DNA of 64,000 bases from Bog-756 sp963813525 (lineage in GTDB: Bacteria > Actinomycetota > Acidimicrobiia > Acidimicrobiales > RAAP-2), in contig CAWEZI010000005.1 in assembly GCA_963813525.1 (NCBI GenBank), positions 2,480,001 to 2,544,000 on the forward strand, written 5' to 3'. The notes under the pieces are model-generated. The model made no database searches. It was not told the origin of the DNA and was given only the letters and a program-made list of their open reading frames with translations. Numbering within the stretch: the first letter of the stretch is position 1; each line of letters begins with the position of its first letter. Positions 23,184 to 30,030 of the stretch are shown in pieces. Both the position numbers and the translations under genes were made by a program.

Positions 23184-23816
23184 TCAGGTGAAGTTGAGGG
23201 AAGACCCGCTTCCGAAGGTGAACGCGGCGTAGGGACCCCACGTCGAAGAACAGGCATTCACGACGTTGGTGATCAGCGTCAGGAGGGCCGCCGGCGACGT
23301 GGAGAACGAACCAGTGATGGTGGTCGTTGCCCCGGAGGGTGCAGAGATCTCATCGTCCAGCCCGGAGGGCGAGACGAGGGGGATCGTGCCGTTCGAGTAG
23401 ACGACTGTTGTGTTTTTGATGGCCGGCGTCGCGGCCCACACGACCTTCAGCTTCATGGCCCGGATCGTGTCCTGAGTATTGAATCCTGAACAGCTATTGG
23501 CATATGTGCCCGTCGACGTATTGATGAGTTTCCCAACGCCTTTCACCGTCATTCCGGTGATGGTGACGCCGACACCGGCCGAATTGACTATCGGGCCCGT
23601 AACGCACGAGCCCGTGGCGCCCATGAACTTCATGGTTTCTCCGAAGCTGGATCCGGCGGCCGTCAGGTGGGGATGAAAGGTCCCCGTTCCCGTGATCGAG
23701 CAGTTGGCCGTGCCGTAGGCCGGCAGCGGACCGGCGAACGCTGTGCCGGTATCCACAAATGTCAGCGCTGCGGCCAGGAGCGCCACTGCGGAAAAGCAAA
23801 GAAGCAAACGTCGCAT
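23184..23816 (-). CDS. Secreted protein, paralogue of the one at 18.6-19.2 kb
   Basis: 210 residues. AGGGGGA lies 8 nt before the ATG. The signal peptide RRLLLCFSAVALLAAALTF ends at AFA. The mature part, ANCSITGTGTFHPHLT through GVGVTITGMTVKGVGK and TTTITGSF to GSGSSLNFT, is Gly/Ser/Thr-rich with four or more cysteines. The C-ITGTGT block and overall order match 18615-19151. Function unknown. Confidence 0.75.
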   Translation of the reverse strand: MRRLLLCFSAVALLAAALTFVDTGTAFAGPLPAYGTANCSITGTGTFHPHLTAAGSSFGETMKFMGATGSCVTGPIVNSAGVGVTITGMTVKGVGKLINTSTGTYANSCSGFNTQDTIRAMKLKVVWAATPAIKNTTVVYSNGTIPLVSPSGLDDEISAPSGATTTITGSFSTSPAALLTLITNVVNACSSTWGPYAAFTFGSGSSLNFT

Positions 23817-23929
23817 GAAGAAAATCCCCCTAATCGTCGTGGCCCGCCATTACGAGCCGCCAGCTCTCGAAACGATCGTCAGGTGCAGAGATTCCGCCCA
23901 AGGACGACCGCCTCGCCGAATGGTAGCGC

Positions 23930-24103
23930 TCACGGATGAGCTGTGCTCGCTTGGGCATCGGCACGAACATAAGCCGGGCCGGGAGCCAGTGGCGGAACCG
24001 GCTCAACCGGCCCGGCGCTCCCCGCAACTAAAGCGATACCCATTCCCACGGTGCTTAACTCCAAATTCGCTAGGCCCATGACGACTGCAGCCGAAATGCG
24101 CAT
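23930..24103 (-). CDS. Short hypothetical sharing a Pro-rich motif with 21415-21804
   Basis: About 57 residues. MRISAAVVMGLANLELSTVG looks like an N-terminal hydrophobic segment, then GPVEPVPPLAPGPAYVRAD, which matches the start of the gene at 21415-21804. No clear ribosome site; starts at 24124 and 24079 are possible. It may be a fragment of a larger gene. Confidence 0.35.
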   Translation of the reverse strand: MRISAAVVMGLANLELSTVGMGIALVAGSAGPVEPVPPLAPGPAYVRADAQASTAHP

Positions 24104-24240
24104 GGATTGTCCGAACTTGTGCACGTCCGAGGCTTGGGGAGCACGTCCATGACGACGCTCATTTCAGCGAGGAGGAGCGGATATCGCTGAGTCTCGATCA
24201 ACAAGGGCGCTTCAGCAAGGAGACGACGCTCATCGCGTAC

Positions 24241-24423
24241 TTGCAGTCGGACCAGTTATGTCCGATTCAAATTGGAATCGGAGGCGAGGATGGCGCCGCA
24301 GGGCCTCAGCTGACCTACGGGGAGGCCGAAGCACTCCTTCGGGCGCTTGCTCGCCTGCTCGACACCGCGGATAAGTCCGCTGGCGGTGGGCGCCGCGAAA
24401 AGACGAGATACGCGCAATTGTGA
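24241..24423 (+). CDS. Hypothetical protein with uncertain N-terminus
   Basis: 60 residues from TTG 24241, ending just before a terminator. The same frame is open and protein-like further upstream (DDAHFSEEERISLSLDQQGR), without a usable start codon, so the gene is either truncated at its 5' end or starts at this TTG. QLTYGEAEALLRALARLLDT is a likely helix. Confidence 0.4.
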   Translation: MQSDQLCPIQIGIGGEDGAAGPQLTYGEAEALLRALARLLDTADKSAGGGRREKTRYAQL

Positions 24424-24453
24424 TGTCACTCCCGTGACCTACGAAGCGTCTGG

Positions 24454-24480
24454 CCCCCGGTTTTCGACCGGGGGTCTTTC
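24454..24480 (+). terminator. Intrinsic terminator
   Basis: CCCCCGGT-tttcg-ACCGGGGG followed by TCTTTC. It lies 30 bp after the stop at 24423. Confidence 0.75.
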
Positions 24481-24529
24481 GCGATGTGTCGCACCCCTCA
24501 GATAGACCCTCCTCCGGAGGGAGACAAGG

Positions 24530-24712
24530 ATGGCACCACAAAAGAGGAAGTGCGGAAAGATCCGCTACAAAGACAGGATCGGTGCGCTCTTGGCCCTTGA
24601 GAGCACCGGGCGAAGGCGGACAACACGACGGGCGAAGGACGAGTGCCGGGCCTACCGCTGTCGGGAGTGCCATGGATGGCACCTGACCAGTCGGAAACGA
24701 TGGTCGGGCTAA
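24530..24712 (+). CDS. Small basic zinc-ribbon protein of phage/element type
   Basis: 60 residues with an excellent ribosome site (GGAGGGAGAC). APQKRKCGKIRYKDRIGALL is followed by CRAYRCRECHGWHLTSRK. The ending YRC-x2-C-x-GWHLTS is a recurrent signature of small proteins in actinophages and integrative elements. Probably binds one zinc and nucleic acid; role unknown. Confidence 0.75.
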   Translation: MAPQKRKCGKIRYKDRIGALLALESTGRRRTTRRAKDECRAYRCRECHGWHLTSRKRWSG

Positions 24713-24779
24713 GGGATCTGGGTGTTGTTTGTACTAGGCCCCGGCATTCGCGTAGACCCGGCCGCGCCCCAATGGCGAG

Positions 24780-25004
24780 CTAGGAGCCATCCTCCGATGA
24801 ACCTGAATCGCTGGCTGGCTGATCGGAGTGGTGGGTGCCACCTCGGGCGCCGATCTCTTCGACCAGCGCCAGCCTTTCCGTCACGGCCTCATCCAATGCG
24901 TCCGCATCGGCGGGATTCGCTCCATATCCACTCCAAGCCGTAGTGCGCGCTCGAACGGCGTCTATGAACGCCTGAGTCTCGTCAATAGCTAGAGCGTCAT
25001 CCAT
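24780..25004 (-). CDS. Small acidic hypothetical protein
   Basis: 74 residues; GAGGA 6-7 nt before the ATG. DDALAIDETQAFIDAVRART and ALDEAVTERLALVEEIGARG form two likely helices, followed by a Ser/Asp tail. No family recognised. It lies just left of the tRNA-Pro repeat. Confidence 0.5.
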   Translation of the reverse strand: MDDALAIDETQAFIDAVRARTTAWSGYGANPADADALDEAVTERLALVEEIGARGGTHHSDQPASDSGSSEDGS

Positions 25005-25025
25005 CGTGCATCCTCAGATCAGCGG

Positions 25026-25050
25026 TTTTGGTGACAAAGTGGTGACAAGA
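25026..25050. repeat. Direct repeat A, partial copy 3
   Basis: TTTTGGTGACAAAGTGGTGA with CAAGA, matching the right end of copies at 20499 and 22054. Confidence 0.5.
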
Positions 25051-25063
25051 GCCGATGTCACCG

Positions 25064-25147
25064 GTTGTCACCACACCCGGATAACGCTCTGACCTGCACT
25101 ACAGTGGTCGGGCTGCCGGGATTTGAACCCGGGACCTCTTGACCCCC
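25064..25147. repeat. Direct repeat B copy 2, inside and beyond intact tRNA-Pro
   Basis: Identical to 21928-22012 apart from one base in the T-loop. It covers the 3' half of tRNA-Pro and 41 bp downstream of it. Confidence 0.8.
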
Positions 25148-25182
25148 AGTCAAGCGCGCTAACCAAGCTGCGCCACAGCCCG
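25105..25182 (-). tRNA. tRNA-Pro (anticodon GGG)
   Basis: Minus-strand cloverleaf: acceptor CGGGCTG/CAGCCCG, D-arm GCGCAGC..TTGGTTAGCGC, anticodon arm CTTGA-CTGGGGG-TCAAG (GGG at 34-36), T-arm CCGGGTTCAAATCCCGG, discriminator A and an encoded CCA (25105-25107). Intact and presumably functional. Partial copies on both sides mark it as an integration target. Confidence 0.95.
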
Positions 25183-25347
25183 TCTCCTGGTCAGAGGCCC
25201 TTTCTACTGAGCGGTAACTCTGGCCAAAAGGGTCATTTGCTAACACCTTGCTAACAAGAGGTTTTCAAACGACCCGGCGAGAGCCTACTCAAGTCCCAGC
25301 TGGCGTCTCCCCGCACCTCGGCCCCAGGGGGAAATGAACCCGACGGG

Positions 25348-26010
25348 GTGTCTACGCTCATCACCGTGGTGCTACCTGGCAACGACGATCATCCGAAGGA
25401 CGAGCCGACCCCGGCCGATCCGCAGGGCCGGGCCTATGGCAGCGGAGAATATGGCACGGGCACCTACGGAACCGCCCCATATGCCGGTGGCGCGCCAATA
25501 CCTGAAGAGAGGACTGCAACTCAACCTGGAACCGCCCGGATCGCGGTTCCCATTGATCTCGGCCCACTCGGCGGATTCCTGGCCCGAAACCCGGACATTG
25601 TCGACCGCATGTTGATGGGTATTGATGAGGCAACGGTCGATGCGCTCTTCAGCCTCATCTCGGATCCCGTTCCACTGTCGGATTCGGAGGAGGAGCAATG
25701 GAGCGAGGTTGCTAAGAGGTACGAAGAAAGCCGGGCTGAAGAAGTCATAAAGGCCGCCATTGATGCCCTCGGGGAACGGATTGTGGAGATTCGGGACCTG
25801 GTGAGCCAACCGCACAGTGAGCAGGGTGCCGTGATCCCCACCGACGTCCCAATAGGTCGCGTTAAGAAGCTGGGAGCCCTAGCAGTGCTGCTTGGCGGAA
25901 TCGCAACGGGTTTGTATTCGATCGTGTCGCTGAACGTGAGGTTGGAGGAGATCTCGAGCTTCTTGATGGGAATCCCTGGAGTGTGGCTCTGGTATCAAAG
26001 CTACGAGTGA
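25348..26010 (+). CDS. Hypothetical protein with C-terminal membrane hairpin
   Basis: 220 residues from GTG 25348 (GTG 25366 also possible). Layout: Gly/Tyr-rich linker (GSGEYGTGTYGTAPYAGG), a helical middle with acidic stretches (SDSEEEQWSEVAKRYEESR, EEVIKAAIDALGERI), then two hydrophobic helices (LGALAVLLGGIATGLYSIV, FLMGIPGVWLWY). Lower G+C than neighbours. Soluble-helical plus terminal membrane hairpin resembles membrane-disrupting effectors, but there is no sequence match I can name. Confidence 0.55.
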   Translation: MSTLITVVLPGNDDHPKDEPTPADPQGRAYGSGEYGTGTYGTAPYAGGAPIPEERTATQPGTARIAVPIDLGPLGGFLARNPDIVDRMLMGIDEATVDALFSLISDPVPLSDSEEEQWSEVAKRYEESRAEEVIKAAIDALGERIVEIRDLVSQPHSEQGAVIPTDVPIGRVKKLGALAVLLGGIATGLYSIVSLNVRLEEISSFLMGIPGVWLWYQSYE

Positions 26011-26086
26011 ACCTGCGAGTGGGGTCCTCCCCCGGCTATCGCGGCCAAGGCGTGAATCGGTCGAGCCTCCAGACGGAATTCCCGCT

Positions 26087-26478
26087 GTGGTGATCGCCGA
26101 CGCCGAGCGTATGGCTCAGTATGCACTCACGTTCTGGAGACGGCAGGGGGTCGACGTCACCGACGAGCTCGAGGCGTGGATCACAGAGCGCGTCTCGGAG
26201 GTCCAGTACCTCTGGGGCCACGTCATCCGCATGAACCCCAGCCGGGGCATGTGGAAGGAGCTCACCGAGAAGCTCGAGGCCACCGATCCCACGAACCTCT
26301 GGACCAGGCACTACGACCTGGTGTACGTCGAGTCCCAGATTCTCAGCGTCACCCGGGCTCGTCCGGCAAGCGCCCGGAGGCGACCACCCCGCCTGCCTGG
26401 GGCTACTCCTACGGGCATTCGTCGACCACCCCGAGCTACTTGGACCAGCGACAGGGCCGATCGCTTCGACGGCACTGA
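26087..26478 (+). pseudogene. Helical hypothetical gene with a probable frameshift
   Basis: From GTG 26087: MVIADAERMAQYALTFWRRQ, ELEAWITERVSEVQYLWG and WKELTEKLEATDPTNLW read as coding. Coding character then moves to another frame near 26345 (GSSGKRPEATTPPAWGYSYG) and ends at 26478. Either a frameshifted gene or a sequence error. No family recognised. Confidence 0.45.
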
Positions 26479-26690
26479 ACGTCGCTGTCGACCCTGTCGC
26501 AGACCACCGTCGCCTCGAACGGATGATTTCCGAAATGATCGAGTTGCGCCACCATGCCATCGCTCATATCGACATCGCCACGCCAGTGCCGGCCGTCGAG
26601 TGGGAGGACCTCGACGCAGCGATTGAGGCCGTAACTGAGGGGGTTCAAGATGTACTCCCTTCGGCTCACCGGGGTTGGCTATCGGGTTAG
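26475..26690 (+). pseudogene. HEPN-like C-terminal fragment
   Basis: The frame reads NVAVDPVADHRRLERMISEM, then IELRHHAIAHIDIATPVPAV and EWEDLDAAIEAVTEGVQDVL. RHHAIAH fits R-x5-H of HEPN/AbiU2-type proteins, where an I-x-L-R-x-x-x-I-A-H-x-D pattern is common. The only internal ATG is 26523. The N-terminal part is probably the damaged frame upstream. Confidence 0.4.
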
Positions 26691-26745
26691 ATACGAGGCC
26701 AACGAGGACAACTGGCAGGCTGTCTTCACCACTCCCATCTTCTAG
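26650..26745 (+). CDS. Small ORF (31 aa)
   Basis: ATG 26650 preceded by GAGGGGG at 6 nt. Encodes MYSLRLTGVGYRVRYEANED plus NWQAVFTTPIF, a compact beta-like peptide. It overlaps the end of the HEPN-like fragment by 41 bp, as paired small genes often do. No family recognised. Confidence 0.4.
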   Translation: MYSLRLTGVGYRVRYEANEDNWQAVFTTPIF

Positions 26746-26760
26746 GGACCGGTCGTACCT

Positions 26761-26835
26761 TTTGGCATGGTCGTCGCAGGCATCCACTTCCCACCGTTTG
26801 CCCTTCCCGTCGACGAAGGTGCCGTGATGGGTGGC
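26761..26835 (-). pseudogene. Truncated third copy of the His/Cys-rich gene
   Basis: Only HHGTFVDGKGKRWEVDACDD and HAK remain, closely matching the C-terminal half of 21189-21404. No N-terminal half or start is present. Confidence 0.65.
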
Positions 26836-26914
26836 CGGTGCCGGCCAAGGCGCAGTCGTCGCAGCTTCGGAGGAAGATAACGGTAGGACCCGAGACTGCC
26901 TGACAGCGGTCGGC

Positions 26915-27736
26915 CTAGTAGATCCAATCGAAGGTGTACGTACCACCGCCAAGGGACGACCAGACGCTCACCGTCGATCCCGGAGTGAACGGCAGGTTCA
27001 TTGTCATGTGCGAAACGAACTGGATTTGGGTCGAATCACAGAACGGTGTTGACCAAACCGAGAAGTCGAAGTAGGCCGAATACCCGGTCGAGCTTGTCGG
27101 ATCGGCTTGGATAGCACCACTTCCGCCGATGCCGTTGTACGTTTGGTCGGCCTGCGTCGCCGGGCAATCTGCTTCAGCGGGATAGTCCCATGTTCCCGTG
27201 AGATTCGTCCATGAGTACGCGCAGCAGTCCGGGCCGACGGATCCGGCCAACGACAGATTGGCATCGATCTGGCTCCTGTCGTCATTCGAACCCACGTACG
27301 TGGCGGTAAAACCCGAGGGGAAGGGCTGACCAGCACCCGGAAGAACCGAGACGGTCACGCTCTTCGACTTGGTGCCACCTGAACCGGTAGCGGCAAGAGT
27401 GAACTTGTACTTGTCGCTTCTGACTCCGGTGTCAATGGCCAGTACGACGGCATGGCTGAAACTCCCCGAAGTGCAGCTCGTCGTCGCCGGCAGGCCGGCT
27501 ACGAGCTGGTGGGAGGACAGAGTGCAAGACGTGGCATTCGCCACTGTTGCCGACAAGGTCACGTCCCCATCACTTGTCGTCACCGTCTTCGGCGATGCCA
27601 CAAACTTGCTGATCTTCGGCTTCGCCACCGCGGCCGAAGCCGTTCCGGAATACCCCACCAAATAGGTTCCGAACAACAGGGCTGCGACAAGCAGCGATCC
27701 GAGTATCTGAGCATAATTTTGCGATTTTTGCGCCAC
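26915..27736 (-). CDS. Secreted protein with PKISKF Ig-like domain
   Basis: 273 residues from GTG 27736, which has GGAGG at 7 nt. The signal peptide (ILGSLLVAALLFGTYLVGYS, cleavage near ASA) leads into AVAKPKISKFVASPKTVTTS and NATSCTLSSHQLVAGLP, an immunoglobulin-like beta domain common in secreted actinobacterial proteins. A cysteine-containing second domain ends SVWSSLGGGTYTFDWIY. It lies divergent to a paralogue 214 bp away. Probably extracellular; ligand unknown. Confidence 0.78.
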   Translation of the reverse strand: MAQKSQNYAQILGSLLVAALLFGTYLVGYSGTASAAVAKPKISKFVASPKTVTTSDGDVTLSATVANATSCTLSSHQLVAGLPATTSCTSGSFSHAVVLAIDTGVRSDKYKFTLAATGSGGTKSKSVTVSVLPGAGQPFPSGFTATYVGSNDDRSQIDANLSLAGSVGPDCCAYSWTNLTGTWDYPAEADCPATQADQTYNGIGGSGAIQADPTSSTGYSAYFDFSVWSTPFCDSTQIQFVSHMTMNLPFTPGSTVSVWSSLGGGTYTFDWIY

Positions 27737-27949
27737 TTGTATTCCTCCGTCCGCTCTACTGCCGACCCCAGCACTGTGGGTCATCCACCGCCGCTCCGTA
27801 GGTATCGGTACGCTAGCGAAAAGCGTATGCCCCTTCCACTGCATCAGTGCCCGTTGGGCTTGGGGGGTACTTCCCGAGACGTCGCTAGAAATGTCTGAAA
27901 TACTGTGCTCGGTCCCCGGCGAAGGACCGGGCGAAAGGCGGTGGTGACG

Positions 27950-28822
27950 ATGCGGAAACGTCGGACAGTAATTGTCTCATTAATGGCCCTCATCCTTCTG
28001 TTCGGGGCCTCTCTGGTGGCGCAGTCGGGCTCGGCGTCGGCCGTGTCGCCCAAACCTAAGATCTCCAAGTTCAAGGCGTCGACCAAGACGATCAAGACCG
28101 ACAATGGCACTTTGACCCTGTCCGGGAAGGCCTCAAACGCCGAAACCTGCACCCTCTCCTCCAGCATCCCTCTCGCCGGCCTTCCGACGACAGTGAGCTG
28201 CTCCTCGTTCGACCAGGTTGTCGAGTTGCCCTACTACCTCAACAGCGGGGTGACGTACAAGTTCACCCTCACCGCCCAGGGATCCTCGTCGGCGGCAACG
28301 AAATCGGTGAAGGTCAAAGTCCTATCCGGCGAGGGAGGTTTCGTCTTCCCATCGAAGATCACCGGCATGGAATGGGGGGCCAAGGGAATAGACGGGGTGA
28401 CCGATTTCTTCCCCTTCGACCTGACCTACTTCGAGTTCGACCAGAACGGATCCTGTGTCGGAACCAACTTCTGTGACTACAACGAGGTGAGTATCAGCGG
28501 TTCGGGCACCGAAGAGGACGCGTATCCTGGAACCTGCGATCAGACCATCCAAATCAACGAAACCGCTAGCGACCTGACCGACTACACGGCCGAGTTCGGA
28601 CCTGACGTAAACGGGATTGAGCATCTCGCCTTCGAAGCCTCGACGGGTTACTTCTCGCCGTGTGGCAGCGGTTCGGAGGATTGGGGTATCAACCACGCTG
28701 TTGGCGACGGGTATGTGAACACTGACACATGGGTCCCCGGGTCGACATCCCTGAGTGTCACCTACAACGAGCCTGACAACGACACCACCGGGACGATCGA
28801 CTTCACCTTCAGCTACTCCTGA
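27950..28822 (+). CDS. Secreted protein with PKISKF Ig-like domain (divergent paralogue)
   Basis: 290 residues from ATG 27950. Signal peptide VIVSLMALILLFGASLVAQS, then SPKPKISKFKASTKTIKTDN and NAETCTLSSSIPLAGLPTT, nearly residue-for-residue with the neighbour at 26915-27736. The second domain (FDLTYFEFDQNGSCVG to TGTIDFTFSYS) is acidic and differs from the neighbour. Four to six cysteines may form disulfides. Confidence 0.8.
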   Translation: MRKRRTVIVSLMALILLFGASLVAQSGSASAVSPKPKISKFKASTKTIKTDNGTLTLSGKASNAETCTLSSSIPLAGLPTTVSCSSFDQVVELPYYLNSGVTYKFTLTAQGSSSAATKSVKVKVLSGEGGFVFPSKITGMEWGAKGIDGVTDFFPFDLTYFEFDQNGSCVGTNFCDYNEVSISGSGTEEDAYPGTCDQTIQINETASDLTDYTAEFGPDVNGIEHLAFEASTGYFSPCGSGSEDWGINHAVGDGYVNTDTWVPGSTSLSVTYNEPDNDTTGTIDFTFSYS

Positions 28823-29157
28823 GCCGAGCGGACCGTGATCGAGGAGGCCAGGCCCTTTGTCGGCTCCGGACGTTGGGCCGGAACATGATCCATCCGGGCT
28901 CGCAGTAGTCAGTCCAGGTGCCTTCTGAGGCAAGCTGGGAGTGTCGTTCCAATTCTGACACGGGGGAAGACGCTGCTGACCCCGACCCAAGACAAATCGC
29001 GCCGCCGACTTCTCAGGGGCGGCAGTACCCCAGGAAGCCGACGGAGCGAGGGGCGCGCCGAGCGCCGGTCGACGGTGTGCCGACGCTGTCGTCGCAGCCC
29101 CCTGTCCGCCGAGGGAGAGACGCAAGGCAAGGCCCCTCGAACCTCGGCGTGAACTAG
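28823..29157. other. No gene seen
   Basis: 335 bp after the secreted-protein stop. No frame has a start, ribosome site and protein-like composition together, and no tRNA or clear hairpin is visible. Confidence 0.5.
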
Positions 29158-29310
29158 TCATCGCGGTGGGTACCGCAAAGCTTCGAACTGCGCCAAACGG
29201 ACGCGGACGCGCTGACGGTGCCGGGCCAGTTCTTCGCTCAGGTTGTTTTCGGGGCCACCAGTCCCACCGCACAGCGGGCAGGTGATGTCCTTGCCGTTCA
29301 GGTCCGTCAA
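29158..29310 (-). CDS. Small protein with one CxxC knuckle, possibly truncated
   Basis: 50 residues if started at TTG 29310: TDLNGKDITCPLCGGTGGPE, then NNLSEELARHRQRVRVRLAQ. Only one Cys pair is present. Its 5' end abuts the integrase remnant, so the N-terminus may have been lost. Confidence 0.35.
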   Translation of the reverse strand: MTDLNGKDITCPLCGGTGGPENNLSEELARHRQRVRVRLAQFEALRYPPR

Positions 29311-29315
29311 ACAGC

Positions 29316-29440
29316 AAGACCGAGATTTGGTCGTCCGAGCAGCTCCGTACCTTCCTCGACAGCGTGAAGGAGGACCGGCTCTACGCTCTCTACCTCCTGG
29401 CCGTGACATCCGGGATGCGCCGGGGCGAGCTCAGCGGTTC
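29316..29440 (+). pseudogene. Truncated tyrosine integrase
   Basis: The frame reads KTEIWSSEQLRTFLDSVKED, RLYALYLLAVTSGMRRGELS. W-S-x-E-Q-L-x-x-F-L and T-S-G-M-R-R-G-E-L are the start of the catalytic domain of phage-type tyrosine recombinases, including the first catalytic Arg. Sequence similarity ends right after GEL, where the tRNA-Pro 5' half begins. No N-terminal domain, later catalytic residues or start codon remain. Confidence 0.7.
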
Positions 29441-29446
29441 CGTCCT

Positions 29447-29600
29447 CCAGTCAAGCGCGCTAACCACGCTGCGCCACAGCCCGTCTCCTGGTCAGAGCCC
29501 CTTTCCTACACAGCGCGACTCTGGCCGTCGGGGTCCATTGCTGACACCTTGCTAAGAAGGGGTTGCCAATCGACCCGGGCGAGAGCCTACTCAAGTCGGG
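29447..29600. repeat. Repeat of tRNA-Pro 5' half and its upstream flank
   Basis: 29447-29483 matches the 5' half of tRNA-Pro from the anticodon loop (CCAGTCAAGCGCGC) to the first base, with one mismatch. It continues as a diverged copy of 25183-25300 (GTCTCCTGGTCAGAG, CTAACACCTTGCTAA-like, GAGAGCCTACTCAAGTC). Confidence 0.75.
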
Positions 29601-29739
29601 GCCCCAGCCCCTCCGTCGTGCCCGAGAGCAACCACACGAGGGCGAACCCGGTCGCCCCGCCGACGAGCTTGAGGAGGCCAAACCCGGAGCGGAGCGGCGG
29701 GCTCTCACTCGACGGGCTGGCTACCTCGTGAGAAACATT
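29587..29739 (-). pseudogene. Remnant of a small membrane protein
   Basis: Minus frame without a start codon: SPPLRSGFGLLKLVGGATGF, ALVWLLSGTTEGLGPRLE. It contains one hydrophobic helix and ends at the TAG at 29587. The same stop context (GAGTAG) recurs near 25280, so this gene tail belongs to the duplicated flank of tRNA-Pro. Confidence 0.3.
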
Positions 29740-29891
29740 CTAGGGGAGGCAGGGGTAATCCGCTACAGGAATTATTCCTGGCTGAGTCGTGACGGTGACT
29801 CAGGAAATGACAGGGCGCCGACAGACACGGCTCGCTTCGGGGCGCACAATGGATGAGTAGCCGGTCCACCGAGATCTGGCGGAACCAGCGA

Positions 29892-29927
29892 ACGAACCCC
29901 AGAGTGGCGGTGGCGGCTGGGGTTCGT
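29892..29927. terminator. 11-bp hairpin downstream of the SGNH hydrolase
   Basis: ACGAACCCCAG and CTGGGGTTCGT around a 14-nt loop. It lies about 100 bp beyond the stop of the minus-strand hydrolase. No strong T-run. Confidence 0.5.
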
Positions 29928-30030
29928 CCGCGTTCTCTCGTCAGGTCAGTGGCAACCGTTGACCGGAGTTCGCCGGAGTGTTCAGCACGGGGAGGGACGG
30001 ATGCGGCATCCACCTGCGGCGTCGTTAGCT

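Noticed and set aside
21928..25147. Complete 3.1-kb integrative element between the two repeat-B copies
   Set aside because: No integrase, relaxase or replication gene lies between them; at best a non-autonomous remnant.
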